Below, piece after piece: positions 25,895 to 34,384 of a stretch of 44,651 nucleotides of DNA. The DNA is from Aureibaculum marinum (GTDB lineage Bacteria > Bacteroidota > Bacteroidia > Flavobacteriales > Flavobacteriaceae), in contig NZ_RPFJ01000031.1 of assembly GCF_003813905.1 (NCBI RefSeq), positions 1 to 44,651 of the forward strand, written 5' to 3'. Position 1 is the first letter of the stretch. Each line of letters starts with the position of its first letter. The position numbers and the translations under genes were made by a program. The notes under the pieces are model-generated. The model was not told the origin of the DNA. It made no database searches and saw only the letters and a list, made by a program, of their open reading frames with translations.

Positions 25895-28477
25895 TTAGGC
25901 TGAATTTCTTGCAGCATTAATATTACCAAATAAAGAACGTGTTACTAATTTTTCATAAACTTTTAACTGCTCTTTATCTTTTGGATTTTCCTTTTCTAAT
26001 TCTTGAATCTTCTTTAAAGCATATTGTTGAATAGTTAATAGTGGTAAAACTATTGCCTCTCTTATATCAATAGATGCTTTACCTGCTGGCTCATTTTCCA
26101 TTAGAGCTTTAGAACCAGTTAATTTCAATAATAATGCTTTTGTAGTTTTATACTCTTCGTGAATGATATCCCAAAAAGCACCAAATTCTTCATCCTTTGA
26201 CATATATTTTGTCAAATTAAAGAAAGATTTTGACAAAGACATCATACTGTTTTCAACAAGTGTTTTGAAGAATTTAGAATTTTTATATAATGCTTCTACT
26301 TTTTCAAATTCACCGTTTTCTTCATATTTTTTTAGAGCAGTTCCTACCCCATAAAAACCAGGTACATTTTGTTTTAATTGACTCCAAGAACCTACAAAAG
26401 GAATTGCCCTTAAATCTTCAAATTTTAGGCTTTCAGATTTACCTCTTTTTGAAGGGCGACTTCCAATATTTGTTTTAGCATAATATTTAAGCGTACTCAT
26501 TCGCTCTAAATAAGGGACAAACATTGGATGATTTTTAAAATCAACATACTTTTTATAGCTAATAGTTGCCAAATCTTCCATTACTTTTCGGTCATCATCT
26601 GTCATTGGTAAATTTGTCTCTAACTTATTATCAATACCTGAACTTATTAATTGTTCTAAATTATATTGAGAAGACTCTAAGGTTCCAAAATTAGAACTAA
26701 TTGTTTGCCCTTGTATGGTCAACTGAACTTGTTTAGCCTCAATTGTTGGACCTAACGAAGCATAAAATTGGTGAGTTTTACCTCCACCTCTAGCAGGTGG
26801 TCCTCCTCTACCATCAAAAAATATAACGTCTACATTGTATTTCCGAGAAACTTCTGTTAATCTTTCTTTTGCCTTAAAAATAGCCCAGTTCGCCATTAAA
26901 TACCCTCCATCTTTTGTTCCGTCAGAGAAACCAAGCATTATCAATTGCTTGTTTTTTCTGTTCTTTAAATGTTTAGCATAGGCAGGATTTGTATATAATT
27001 CCTCCATTACTTCATGGGCAATTTCCAAATCAGGAATAGTTTCAAATAAAGGACCTATATCAAGAGTTAAATCATCATGAAAAGCAGCTAACTTTAGCAT
27101 TGCAAACAACTGCATAATATGTAATGTACTCTGTGTATTACTAATAATATACCTATGCACAGCACGTTCACCATTATTTTCTTGAATTTTCTTGACCGTT
27201 TTTATAGTCTCAAAAGTCTTTAATAATTCTTCATCTTTTAAAAGAGTCTCATCAATCGTTCCTTTCACTTCTGAAAGAATTTTAACTTGCTCTTTAGCTG
27301 ATAGTTGAAAATAATTTTTAGGTAAAATGTCACTTTCAGATTTTATTAATCCTTCAGCCAACGTGTTAAAAACACTTTCATGCACTCTACTATCTTGCCT
27401 AATATCTAGAATAGCAAAATGGTAACCAAACAAATGTATTTTATTTAATAAACTGTTGATTTCTGATAGGTATAATGATTGATGCTCTTTAACAACAAGA
27501 CTTCTAATTGCTTTTAATTCAGCTTCAAAAGCTTGTAAACTAATCTCAGGTTCAGCACCCTCATCAATAAAACTATCATACAACTTTCTCTCAATAACAG
27601 CTATTCGATCTTCAAGTCCACTAAAAGTTAATTTTCTTTTTAACCGTCTAATATCTCTATAGTAATTTTTAAGGATGGTTTCTCTTAGTCTATTGGCAAC
27701 TTTTAATGTAATTTCTGGAGTTACAAACGGATTACCATCCCTATCTCCACCGGGCCAAAAACCAACATTAATTATATTATTTTTAATGTCTTTATTATCA
27801 AAAATATTTTGTTGAATGTAATCAAAAATAGAACCGAATGAATAGTAAAATACATTTTCTAAATACCAAATTAAACTGACAGCTTCATCATAAGGAGTAG
27901 GCTTTTTCTTTTTATAAAAAGGCGTTTTTCCTAATTGAGCCAAAAGTTGATTGATAGATGATAAATCATTATCTCTAATCGCTTTTGTTAAATCAGTTAT
28001 AATACCTAATACACTACCTGGATAAAACTGTGTAGGGTGAGCTGTTAATACAATACGTACCTTAAACTCTTCGAGGTATTGTTTTAATATTTCTAATTTA
28101 TTATCTGAAGAAGCAGACTCTTTTAAACTTCGCATGGTACCAATACCATCCATATTGTTTACTTCTGGAAATGCAGCATCTTCAATTGCATCAAACAAAA
28201 CAACCTGTCTTTCAATGTATTGAATAAAACGAAATAATAGATTTATCTGACTCTGACTATCTCTTCTCGCCTGATATTTTTTAAAAAAGTTTTTAACGAT
28301 GGTTGTTGGATCTTCACCCTTTTTAAAACCATCATTACAGGTTTCGTGAAATAGTGGTAATAATACCCCTGTTTTGGTGATAGAATCAAAAGGCAATGTC
28401 ATAAAAATACTATTGTAAATTTGGTATTTAGACAATACGTTTTGGTTGAATCGTTGTAATTTTGGTTGTACAGACAT
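25895..28477 (-). CDS. ppc: Phosphoenolpyruvate carboxylase
   Basis: An 860-residue enzyme that carboxylates PEP to oxaloacetate, refilling the TCA cycle. Key motifs: TAHPT (in VLTAHPTQFYPGSV), GGDRDGNPFVTPE, GFSDGTKDGG, and the glycine loop FFDGRGGPPARGGG with its catalytic arginines. The C-terminus ends NINAARNSA instead of the classical QNTG, which is the form I associate with Bacteroidetes. ATG 28477 (MSVQPKLQRFNQ) is preferred over an in-frame TTG at 28489. It appears to be a single-gene unit closed by the terminator at 25851-25888. Confidence 0.96.
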   Translation of the reverse strand: MSVQPKLQRFNQNVLSKYQIYNSIFMTLPFDSITKTGVLLPLFHETCNDGFKKGEDPTTIVKNFFKKYQARRDSQSQINLLFRFIQYIERQVVLFDAIEDAAFPEVNNMDGIGTMRSLKESASSDNKLEILKQYLEEFKVRIVLTAHPTQFYPGSVLGIITDLTKAIRDNDLSSINQLLAQLGKTPFYKKKKPTPYDEAVSLIWYLENVFYYSFGSIFDYIQQNIFDNKDIKNNIINVGFWPGGDRDGNPFVTPEITLKVANRLRETILKNYYRDIRRLKRKLTFSGLEDRIAVIERKLYDSFIDEGAEPEISLQAFEAELKAIRSLVVKEHQSLYLSEINSLLNKIHLFGYHFAILDIRQDSRVHESVFNTLAEGLIKSESDILPKNYFQLSAKEQVKILSEVKGTIDETLLKDEELLKTFETIKTVKKIQENNGERAVHRYIISNTQSTLHIMQLFAMLKLAAFHDDLTLDIGPLFETIPDLEIAHEVMEELYTNPAYAKHLKNRKNKQLIMLGFSDGTKDGGYLMANWAIFKAKERLTEVSRKYNVDVIFFDGRGGPPARGGGKTHQFYASLGPTIEAKQVQLTIQGQTISSNFGTLESSQYNLEQLISSGIDNKLETNLPMTDDDRKVMEDLATISYKKYVDFKNHPMFVPYLERMSTLKYYAKTNIGSRPSKRGKSESLKFEDLRAIPFVGSWSQLKQNVPGFYGVGTALKKYEENGEFEKVEALYKNSKFFKTLVENSMMSLSKSFFNLTKYMSKDEEFGAFWDIIHEEYKTTKALLLKLTGSKALMENEPAGKASIDIREAIVLPLLTIQQYALKKIQELEKENPKDKEQLKVYEKLVTRSLFGNINAARNSA

Positions 28478-28653
28478 AAATTGTTTCAATTATTTTGGTA
28501 AAAATACTAAAAGACAGGGCTAAAGCAAACCAACACTGTTAATTTTTATGAATTACATAATTAATTAAAATGGAATTTGTTTTTTCGTAAGATAAATGAA
28601 TAACTACGAAGAAAAATATAATGTATAAATGAACACTTAAAAAATAATTAAGA

Positions 28654-28800
28654 TTAATTTTGATCAATATTGGTTCTGTCTTTTTTCTTTTTATCACTTT
28701 TTCTTGGGGATAGTTTATAGATTAAATATCCAAAACCTATTACAAAATGGAGGATAACCACTACCATAATAAAGTAGAACCAAAAATTAGACATGCCCAT
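28654..28800 (-). CDS. Small single-helix membrane protein, 48 residues
   Basis: ATG 28800 to TAA 28654-28656. Residues about 5-28 form one hydrophobic helix (NFWFYFIMVVVILHFVIGFG), followed by YLIYKLSPRKSDKKKKDRTN, a strongly basic cytoplasmic tail; the positive-inside rule predicts N-out/C-in. A matching -7 element lies 20 bases upstream (28821-28828), which supports a real gene. It sits in the otherwise empty gap between ppc and the next minus-strand gene. Function unknown; small basic-tailed membrane peptides often modulate larger membrane complexes, but nothing here names one. Confidence 0.7.
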   Translation of the reverse strand: MGMSNFWFYFIMVVVILHFVIGFGYLIYKLSPRKSDKKKKDRTNIDQN

Positions 28801-28820
28801 TGTTTAAAATTTTGTTCTTA

Positions 28821-28828
28821 CAAAGTTA
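28821..28828 (-). promoter_or_regulatory. -7 promoter element of the 48-residue membrane protein gene
   Basis: The minus strand reads TAACTTTG, matching TAnnTTTG, 20 bases ahead of the ATG at 28800. Confidence 0.55.
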
Positions 28829-28840
28829 CATCACAATTAT

Positions 28841-28862
28841 TGTTTATATTAAAATATAAACA
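28841..28862. repeat. Perfect 10-base inverted repeat
   Basis: Arms TGTTTATATT and AATATAAACA are separated by AA. It lies between the stop of the two-helix membrane protein gene and the -7 element of the 48-residue gene on the same strand. No T-run follows, so an operator is as likely as a weak terminator. Confidence 0.4.
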
Positions 28863-28879
28863 TAAAATCACGAAAGATA

Positions 28880-29500
28880 TTAACTCTTTATAAAGTTAAA
28901 TTTAAAACCTATTATACCAACACCAATAATTGTTACACATATCATAGCGTAAAAAACTGATTCATTATGTATTTTATCATCAATATATTGGTCGTATTTC
29001 ATACCAATATCATATAACAGCCCTTTTTTGTTACTCATAGCATACACCAAAGGTCTCCTATACCGATGGTAAAAATTAGAAAGAAAGTTTGGATGTTTTG
29101 CTTCTTCCAATGCTTGCCTTTTAAATAAGATAGAAATTGTGTCTCCTGATTTTAGATTTAAATTACTAAAAGCAGAACTTCCTAAAGATGTACTTTTAGG
29201 TATAAACTGTGGAGAACGGAATGTAATAGGGCTGTTTTGTACTGAAAAAGTAATTTCGGCTAATGACGGTTCTACGTATTGTTTTAACGATTCAGAAATT
29301 GGCATATGATAAAGATATTCTACATATGCTGAATCTACTACAACTTTTTCAGTTACAAAATCGTCTTCGGTTAGTTTTGATGCCTCGTTCTTTAAACTGT
29401 TTGATCTTAAAATAACAGCACTGATAAAAACAAACATTACAAAGATAAAGGCTATTAACCCAAAAAGAATTTGTTTCCACAATTTAGGCGACTTTTTCAT
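28880..29500 (-). CDS. Uncharacterised membrane protein with two transmembrane helices
   Basis: A 206-residue protein: basic N-terminus (MKKSPKLWKQ), a first hydrophobic helix about 11-34, an extracytoplasmic-looking domain of about 140 residues and a second helix near the C-terminus (about 181-201) ending FKFNFIKS. The middle contains a beta-like LKSGDTISILFKR stretch. No family recognised. ATG 29500 is preferred over an in-frame TTG at 29524. About 100 bases upstream is a GC-rich terminator on the same strand, so it may be transcribed on its own or subject to read-through control. Confidence 0.7.
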   Translation of the reverse strand: MKKSPKLWKQILFGLIAFIFVMFVFISAVILRSNSLKNEASKLTEDDFVTEKVVVDSAYVEYLYHMPISESLKQYVEPSLAEITFSVQNSPITFRSPQFIPKSTSLGSSAFSNLNLKSGDTISILFKRQALEEAKHPNFLSNFYHRYRRPLVYAMSNKKGLLYDIGMKYDQYIDDKIHNESVFYAMICVTIIGVGIIGFKFNFIKS

Positions 29501-29603
29501 ATCAATTTTTACTCTTACAATCAAGACGAAGGTATGAAATAAATTCTCTCAATTGATTTGACATCTAGAATAGATGCAGATTTAAGTTCTAGTTAAAACA
29601 AAA

Positions 29604-29625
29604 AGACCGCCTAGCAGGGCGGTCT
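29604..29625 (-). terminator. GC-rich intrinsic terminator, minus strand, not directly next to a gene
   Basis: Arms AGACCGCC (29604-29611) and GGCGGTCT (29618-29625) with a 6-base loop; on the minus strand a T-rich tract follows (complement of 29596-29603). nrdA already has its own terminator at 29786-29820, so this second one may end a short transcript from 29630-29780 or attenuate the 28880-29500 gene. The segment just upstream on that strand contains GGCGG (within GCTAGAGGCGG), which could pair with the CCGCC of the terminator stem. Confidence 0.7.
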
Positions 29626-29785
29626 CTCACTTTTTCTTGCTCAAAGCGATTTTCCGCCTCTAGCTTTTTTGTAAAATAATAACGTTAAATTCTGAAATAT
29701 ATTTCCCTACTCATTGTGTGATTAATCATAAACTTATTAAACAACTAACAAACAACAAATTAATTAGTTAATTAATTCAAATAAA

Positions 29786-29820
29786 AAATCCAGATATCTT
29801 TACTATTGATACCTGGATTT
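29786..29820 (-). terminator. Terminator of the nrdB-nrdA operon
   Basis: AAATCCAG-a-TATC (29786-29798) pairs with GATA-c-CTGGATTT (29808-29820) with one mismatch and a 9-base loop; the minus strand continues into a T-run. It lies 23 bases after the nrdA stop. Confidence 0.8.
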
Positions 29821-29843
29821 ATAAACTATTGTGAATTTAATTT

Positions 29844-31622
29844 TTAAGCTTCACAGCTGCTACACTCTTTCTTTTGTTTAAACTTTTGAGCGGCATTCAT
29901 ACTATGTTGATAGTACAATGATTTTAAGCCCATTTTCCATGCGGTAATGTGAATTTTATTAATTTCCTTTGCTGGTGTGTCTGGGTGTATTATTAAGTTT
30001 ACTGATTGACCTTGATCTATATGATTTTGACGGTTAGCAGCTTGGTAAATAATATCCATCTGGTCTATTTCTGGATATGTTTTAAATACATTTTTCTCAT
30101 TTTCTGTTAAAAAATCTAAGTGCTGTACCGATCCATCACGTTCTCGTATACTATGCCAAACACTTGTAGTATTCTGTCCCTTTTCCTCTAATAATTGAAC
30201 TAAAAATGGATTTTTAATAGTTGTTTTTACTTTAGCAATATCTTTAACATAAATGTTAGACCAAATTGGCTCAATACCCTGTGAAACTTGCCCTAAAATA
30301 AAAGCAGAAGACGTAGTTGGAGCAATCGCATTTAAAGTAGCATTTCTTCTTCCATACCCTTTCAAAACTGCTGGTTCACCAAATTTTTCAGCTAATTCTG
30401 CTGAAGCTTTATAAGATCTTTCCTTAATACTTTTAAATATTTGACTATTTAACATATAAGCCTCTTCACTGTCAAAGGCAAGCTGTTTAGATTGTAATAA
30501 GGAATGCCAACCTAAAACACCTAACCCTAAAGCACGATTATCTTTTGCAAAATTATAAGCACGTTCCATAAATAAGAAGGTCTGACGATCTTCACGATCT
30601 GAAGAATCACGATATGCTTCTAACTTCTCTATAAATTCTGTAATTACAGCATCTAAAAAGTAAACCATAGTTTCTACGGCATCTGTATCTTTCCACTTAT
30701 CATAATGAAGTAAGTTTACTGATGACAATACACAAACAAACGACCAATTATCATTTGAAGGAAGCATAATTTCAGTGCATAAATTACTTGCATAAATGGT
30801 ATGGTCCTTGTCTTTATAAACATCTGCTGCAAAATTATTGGCATGGTCTTTAAAGAAAATATATGGATACCCCATTTCGCCTCTTCGTTGTAAAACTTTA
30901 GCCCAAATAGTACGCTTATCAACATCTCCATCAATCATCTCTTGCATCCACTTATCCGTTACCGTAACACCATGTGTTAATTCTTGAATAGGATTTCCTT
31001 CTGTACCAATTTCTAAAAACTCCATTATATCTGGATGTTCAACAGGCAAGTAAGGAGAAAAACGGCCACGACGTACAGAACCTTGACTTACAACATCAAC
31101 CATAGATTCAAAAAGTTGCATAATATGAACCGCACCAGAGGCTTGTCCATTATTTTTAACTTCAGCACCACGATGTCTTATTTTTCCAAAATATCCAGAA
31201 GTTCCACCTCCTAATTTAGACATCATTCCAACTTCTGATTGGGTATATAAGATATTACCCATATCATCATCTATATGAGAACCAAAACAACTAATAGGTA
31301 ACCCTCGTTCTTTACCAAAATTAGACCATACAGGTGAGGCTAATGAGAAAAATCCTTCTGACATATAGCCATAAAATTTATCTGAAAAACCTGGCATTCC
31401 TAATAATTGCTCTGCTCTATCTGCAATCTCTCTAATTCTCTCTTCTGGAGTTACACCTTCTGATAAATAACCTGCATTTAAAAAATTACGACTATGCTCT
31501 GTTAACCATTCAAAACCTGCATTGTCGGATGATTTAAGATTATTTAAAGTTTCTTTTCTTGCTTTTACTAACTGTTCGCTTAGTGATGTTGTTGTTTCTT
31601 TAATTTTGTTTAGTTCGTTCAT
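29844..31622 (-). CDS. nrdA: Class I ribonucleotide reductase catalytic subunit lacking an ATP-cone
   Basis: A 592-residue alpha subunit that makes deoxyribonucleotides. Active-site residues: C112 (LPISCFGS) and C297 (WSFVCVL) as the redox pair, C282 and E284 in NLCTE for the thiyl radical site, and the C-terminal shuttle pair C587/C590 (KKECSSCEA). Class Ia NrdA proteins are usually about 750-850 residues with an N-terminal ATP-cone; here the protein begins directly with the helical region before the barrel, so the overall-activity domain is absent. It is present instead on NrdB, encoded immediately upstream (stop and start share one base, TAATG). This corresponds to the NrdAi type. Confidence 0.95.
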   Translation of the reverse strand: MNELNKIKETTTSLSEQLVKARKETLNNLKSSDNAGFEWLTEHSRNFLNAGYLSEGVTPEERIREIADRAEQLLGMPGFSDKFYGYMSEGFFSLASPVWSNFGKERGLPISCFGSHIDDDMGNILYTQSEVGMMSKLGGGTSGYFGKIRHRGAEVKNNGQASGAVHIMQLFESMVDVVSQGSVRRGRFSPYLPVEHPDIMEFLEIGTEGNPIQELTHGVTVTDKWMQEMIDGDVDKRTIWAKVLQRRGEMGYPYIFFKDHANNFAADVYKDKDHTIYASNLCTEIMLPSNDNWSFVCVLSSVNLLHYDKWKDTDAVETMVYFLDAVITEFIEKLEAYRDSSDREDRQTFLFMERAYNFAKDNRALGLGVLGWHSLLQSKQLAFDSEEAYMLNSQIFKSIKERSYKASAELAEKFGEPAVLKGYGRRNATLNAIAPTTSSAFILGQVSQGIEPIWSNIYVKDIAKVKTTIKNPFLVQLLEEKGQNTTSVWHSIRERDGSVQHLDFLTENEKNVFKTYPEIDQMDIIYQAANRQNHIDQGQSVNLIIHPDTPAKEINKIHITAWKMGLKSLYYQHSMNAAQKFKQKKECSSCEA

Positions 31623-32896
31623 TAAAATAAGTCGTCGCTGGTTATACTTTTTGTTCTTTTACTATAATTAATTGAGCGTTTTACGAAAAAATCGCCATGT
31701 TTGGTTCCTATAATTTCATCATCAAACCATTCTGTTTCATTTAATAATATTTCATCTACTTCAAAAACTTTATCTATACCGATACTTTCCAAAGAATTAT
31801 TAAAACGGTTCTTTATAAATTCATTTATTAATGTTTTTGGAAGAAAATCTAATTCTCCAGCCTCAAAAATCCAATCAATAATTTTACTTTCAGAGATAAA
31901 GGCTTCTTTACACATTTCTTGAATCATTTTAGCATGCTCATCATTAAACCATTCAGGATTTTCATTCTTAATAATTTTTATAATATCTATCCCAAAATCT
32001 CCATGTATTTGCTCTTCTTTTGAAGTAGCTTCTACCACATTAGAAATTCCTTTTAACATGTTTTTATGCTTATTAAAAGCCATTATTATCAAAAATTGTG
32101 AAAACAACGATACATGTTCTATAAATAAAGAAAATAATAATATAGATTCTGCATACTCCTTATTATCATCACTTTTAGCATTTTTTAATGCTGTCTCTAA
32201 ATATTGAACCCGTTTCATTATAACAGGTTTTTTCTTTAAGTTCTTAAATTCATCATTAAGTCCTAGTATTTCAAGCAAATGCGAATAAGCATCATGGTGA
32301 CGCACCTCACTTTCAGCAAAGGTTGCTCCTACTGAACCTATTTCTGGTTTAGGCATTTTATGATAAATGTCTCCCCAAAAAGTTTTTACTGCTACCTCTA
32401 TTTGAGAAATAGCCAGCATAGTGTTTTTTATTGCACTTCTTTCTACTTCGGTTAAACGCGTTTTAAAATCTTGAATATCACTTGTATAGTTATATTCTGT
32501 ATGAATCCAATAAGAGTGACGAATTGCCGATACATACTCATAAAGTCCTGGATACTCATACGGCTTTAAGTTAATTCGTTTTTCAAAAATATTTGATTTA
32601 CGCTTTTGAGCTTGTTCATTTCTATATAAAATATATCCCTTTGCAACATCAAAAAATCCACTTTCCATTAACTTATTCTCTACAAAATCTTGTACTTCTT
32701 CAATGGTTGGTATATAATCTTGATGTAATTTTTTTCTTTCCAAAAGTGATTGAACTACACTGTCAGAAATTCTTTGAGCATCGTCAATATCACCATGTTC
32801 AACAGCACTCATGGCTTTAAAAACTGCTTGAGTAATCTTATATTGCTGAAATGGTTCTTTGGTAAAATCTCTCTTTATGAGATGCGTAATTTCCAT
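31622..32896 (-). CDS. nrdB: Ribonucleotide reductase radical subunit with N-terminal ATP-cone
   Basis: A 424-residue beta subunit. Residues about 1-95 form an ATP-cone (LIKRDFTKEPFQQYKITQAV...TIEEVQDFVENKLMESGFFDVAKGYILYR), and 110-400 form the ferritin-like R2 domain. Ligands visible: E197 and H200 in ESEVRHHDAY, E260 in LFIEHVSLF, and E294 and H298 in EEQIHGD; Y204 is at the radical-tyrosine position. NrdB with an ATP-cone was characterised in Leeuwenhoekiella blandensis, where dATP drives inactive beta tetramers and the cofactor is a high-valent Mn2 centre (subclass Id) despite a conserved tyrosine. The same mechanism here is inference. nrdB precedes nrdA and overlaps it by one base. Confidence 0.95.
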   Translation of the reverse strand: MEITHLIKRDFTKEPFQQYKITQAVFKAMSAVEHGDIDDAQRISDSVVQSLLERKKLHQDYIPTIEEVQDFVENKLMESGFFDVAKGYILYRNEQAQKRKSNIFEKRINLKPYEYPGLYEYVSAIRHSYWIHTEYNYTSDIQDFKTRLTEVERSAIKNTMLAISQIEVAVKTFWGDIYHKMPKPEIGSVGATFAESEVRHHDAYSHLLEILGLNDEFKNLKKKPVIMKRVQYLETALKNAKSDDNKEYAESILLFSLFIEHVSLFSQFLIIMAFNKHKNMLKGISNVVEATSKEEQIHGDFGIDIIKIIKNENPEWFNDEHAKMIQEMCKEAFISESKIIDWIFEAGELDFLPKTLINEFIKNRFNNSLESIGIDKVFEVDEILLNETEWFDDEIIGTKHGDFFVKRSINYSKRTKSITSDDLF

Positions 32897-32919
32897 GTTT
32901 TTTTTAGTTTAAAATACTC

Positions 32920-32944
32920 GTAAAGTTGAGGACTGTAAAGTTGA
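32920..32944. repeat. Direct repeat GTAAAGTTGA upstream of nrdB
   Basis: GTAAAGTTGA occurs at 32920-32929 and again at 32935-32944, a 15-base offset, 24-48 bases before the nrdB ATG. On the minus strand it reads TCAACTTTAC twice. It could be a regulator site for nrd expression or a chance duplication; it does not resemble a palindromic NrdR box. Confidence 0.45.
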
Positions 32945-33186
32945 AATTTTATTGCCTTTGTTACACATAATTCGCATCAAGGTTTTCCACATTCTTATTA
33001 ACATGTTTTTTAACCCTTTGTAATATTTTGATTTTCAGTTGATTATTTAAAATAAAAGATTTCTTTTTATAATATTACATTCCATCAACTTTCTACCACC
33101 TGTTTTAAAATTTGATAAACAAAAACCAATTTACTAGCAAAATAATTTTACCAACTCTGTATTCTTCAAACTCAAAAAAATTAAGA

Positions 33187-33216
33187 TTGAAATACTTCAA
33201 AATAATTGTAAATTTG
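33187..33216 (+). promoter_or_regulatory. Promoter with -33 and -7 elements, near-leaderless
   Basis: TTG (33187-33189), a 19-base spacer, then TAAATTTG (33209-33216): both Bacteroidetes elements at expected spacing. The -7 element ends 8 bases before the ATG at 33225, so the transcript should start within a few bases of the start codon. Confidence 0.7.
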
Positions 33217-33224
33217 TTGTTAAG

Positions 33225-33857
33225 ATGAAAAAAATAATCAGCTACATATATCCGGTTACCAAAAAAATTACTTCTAAATATAGTGGCAATCTCGAAATTA
33301 CTTGGTACAATGGTAAAAAACATCTTAACTCTAAAAACGCTAACTATTCTTACGGTTCTTTGCAAAAAATATTAAAAATTGGATTAAAAAAAATTAATTT
33401 AACAAACTGTAAAGAAATTTTGGTTTTAGGAATGGGTGGTGGAAGTGTTATTAAATCTTTAAGAGATACTTTTAATTATCAACACAAAATTACAGCTGTT
33501 GAAATTGACCCTATAGTTATTAAAATTGCTGATGAGGAATTTGATATTCGAGAAGACGAAAAACTTAAAATAATTTGTGATGATGCTCAACATTTTATGC
33601 AATTGAATACCAAAAAGTTCGATTTAATTATTATAGATTTATATATTGACACTAAAGTACCAAGTCCATTTTTAAAAATTCCTTTTTGGCAAAATGTTAG
33701 CAAGTCTACTTCAACTATTTTATGTAATGCTTCGTTAGAATTAAACAATAACGATAAACTTTTAAATATTAATCAATTTTTAACTCATAAAAACTATCAA
33801 GTTTCTTTTTACGAAAAAGTAAATGGCTCTAATACATTGTTAATAGCAAATAAATAA
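33225..33857 (+). CDS. Spermidine-synthase-like protein (Rossmann methyltransferase fold)
   Basis: A 210-residue protein with the nucleotide-binding fold shared by spermidine synthases and methyltransferases: LVLGMGGGSVIKSL (67-79), acidic loop AVEIDPIVIKIA with E93 and D95, then DDAQHFM (119-125) and LIIIDLYID (134-142). The polyamine-synthase N-terminal beta domain is shortened to about 60 residues and the full gatekeeping motifs are not seen, so aminopropyl transfer is unproven; a methyltransferase-like or binding role is equally possible. It has its own strong promoter and no pathway neighbours. Confidence 0.75.
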   Translation: MKKIISYIYPVTKKITSKYSGNLEITWYNGKKHLNSKNANYSYGSLQKILKIGLKKINLTNCKEILVLGMGGGSVIKSLRDTFNYQHKITAVEIDPIVIKIADEEFDIREDEKLKIICDDAQHFMQLNTKKFDLIIIDLYIDTKVPSPFLKIPFWQNVSKSTSTILCNASLELNNNDKLLNINQFLTHKNYQVSFYEKVNGSNTLLIANK

Positions 33858-34032
33858 TCTGTAATAAAAAGCAATTATATAATTTACGTCTAATAAGCCT
33901 TCTCAAAGTTATAACTTGTTAAATTTCAAAGATGTTAGCACTGCTTAAATTTTAAAATTTTTGTTGCTATTTTGAAAAAACACCTGAATGTAAACGCATA
34001 ATTTGTATATTGCATTAAGAAAAAAATTATCA

Positions 34033-34380
34033 ATGGAAAAGAAATGCCCTGAATGTGGAACAAAAATTATAGGAAGAAAAGACAAAAAGTTTTGTTGTGA
34101 TTATTGTCGCAATACATTTAATAATAAAATTAATAGAGGAAATAAAAATCTTATTAGAAACATAAATAATAGACTAAGAAGAAATTATAAAGTATTGATT
34201 GATTTAAACACAAAGGGAAAAACGAAAGTGACAAAAGCAAAATTATTGAACTTTAATTTTGATTTTAATTTTTTTACATCAATTTATACCACAAAATCAG
34301 GAAATACCTACTATTATATTTATGACCAAGGTTATTTACCATTAGATAATGAATTTTACTTGCTAATTAAAAACGAATAA
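34033..34380 (+). CDS. Small zinc-ribbon protein
   Basis: A 115-residue protein. The N-terminus is a zinc ribbon: C5-P-E-C8 and C21-C22-D-Y-C25, followed by NTFNNKINRG, a basic helical stretch (NRLRRNYKVLIDLN) and a beta-rich end (YYYIYDQGYLPLDNEFYLL). It resembles conserved small Bacteroidetes proteins of unknown role, with DNA or RNA contact plausible. ATG 34033 is preferred over an in-frame TTG at 34003, since the protein begins at the ribbon. It is separated by only 4 bases from the following GH18 gene and is likely co-transcribed with it. Confidence 0.75.
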   Translation: MEKKCPECGTKIIGRKDKKFCCDYCRNTFNNKINRGNKNLIRNINNRLRRNYKVLIDLNTKGKTKVTKAKLLNFNFDFNFFTSIYTTKSGNTYYYIYDQGYLPLDNEFYLLIKNE

Positions 34381-34384
34381 TACT

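Larger units (their letters stand above)
32897..33224. other. Intergenic region between nrdB and the spermidine-synthase-like gene
   Basis: 328 AT-rich bases between divergent genes. It holds two direct repeats (32920-32944) on the nrdB side and a well-formed promoter (33187-33216) on the other. I see no TAnnTTTG element for nrdB at a good distance, no clear NrdR box and no coding frame. Confidence 0.6.

Noticed and set aside
29596-29700. tRNA, SRP RNA, RNase P or tmRNA fragment in the GC-rich patch after nrdA
   Set aside because: No cloverleaf or hallmark sequence is present; the GC content comes from the terminator stem.
33105-33365. Minus-strand open frame of 86 codons
   Set aside because: It lies opposite the start of the spermidine-synthase-like gene and its strong promoter, has no family resemblance and is explained as a shadow frame.
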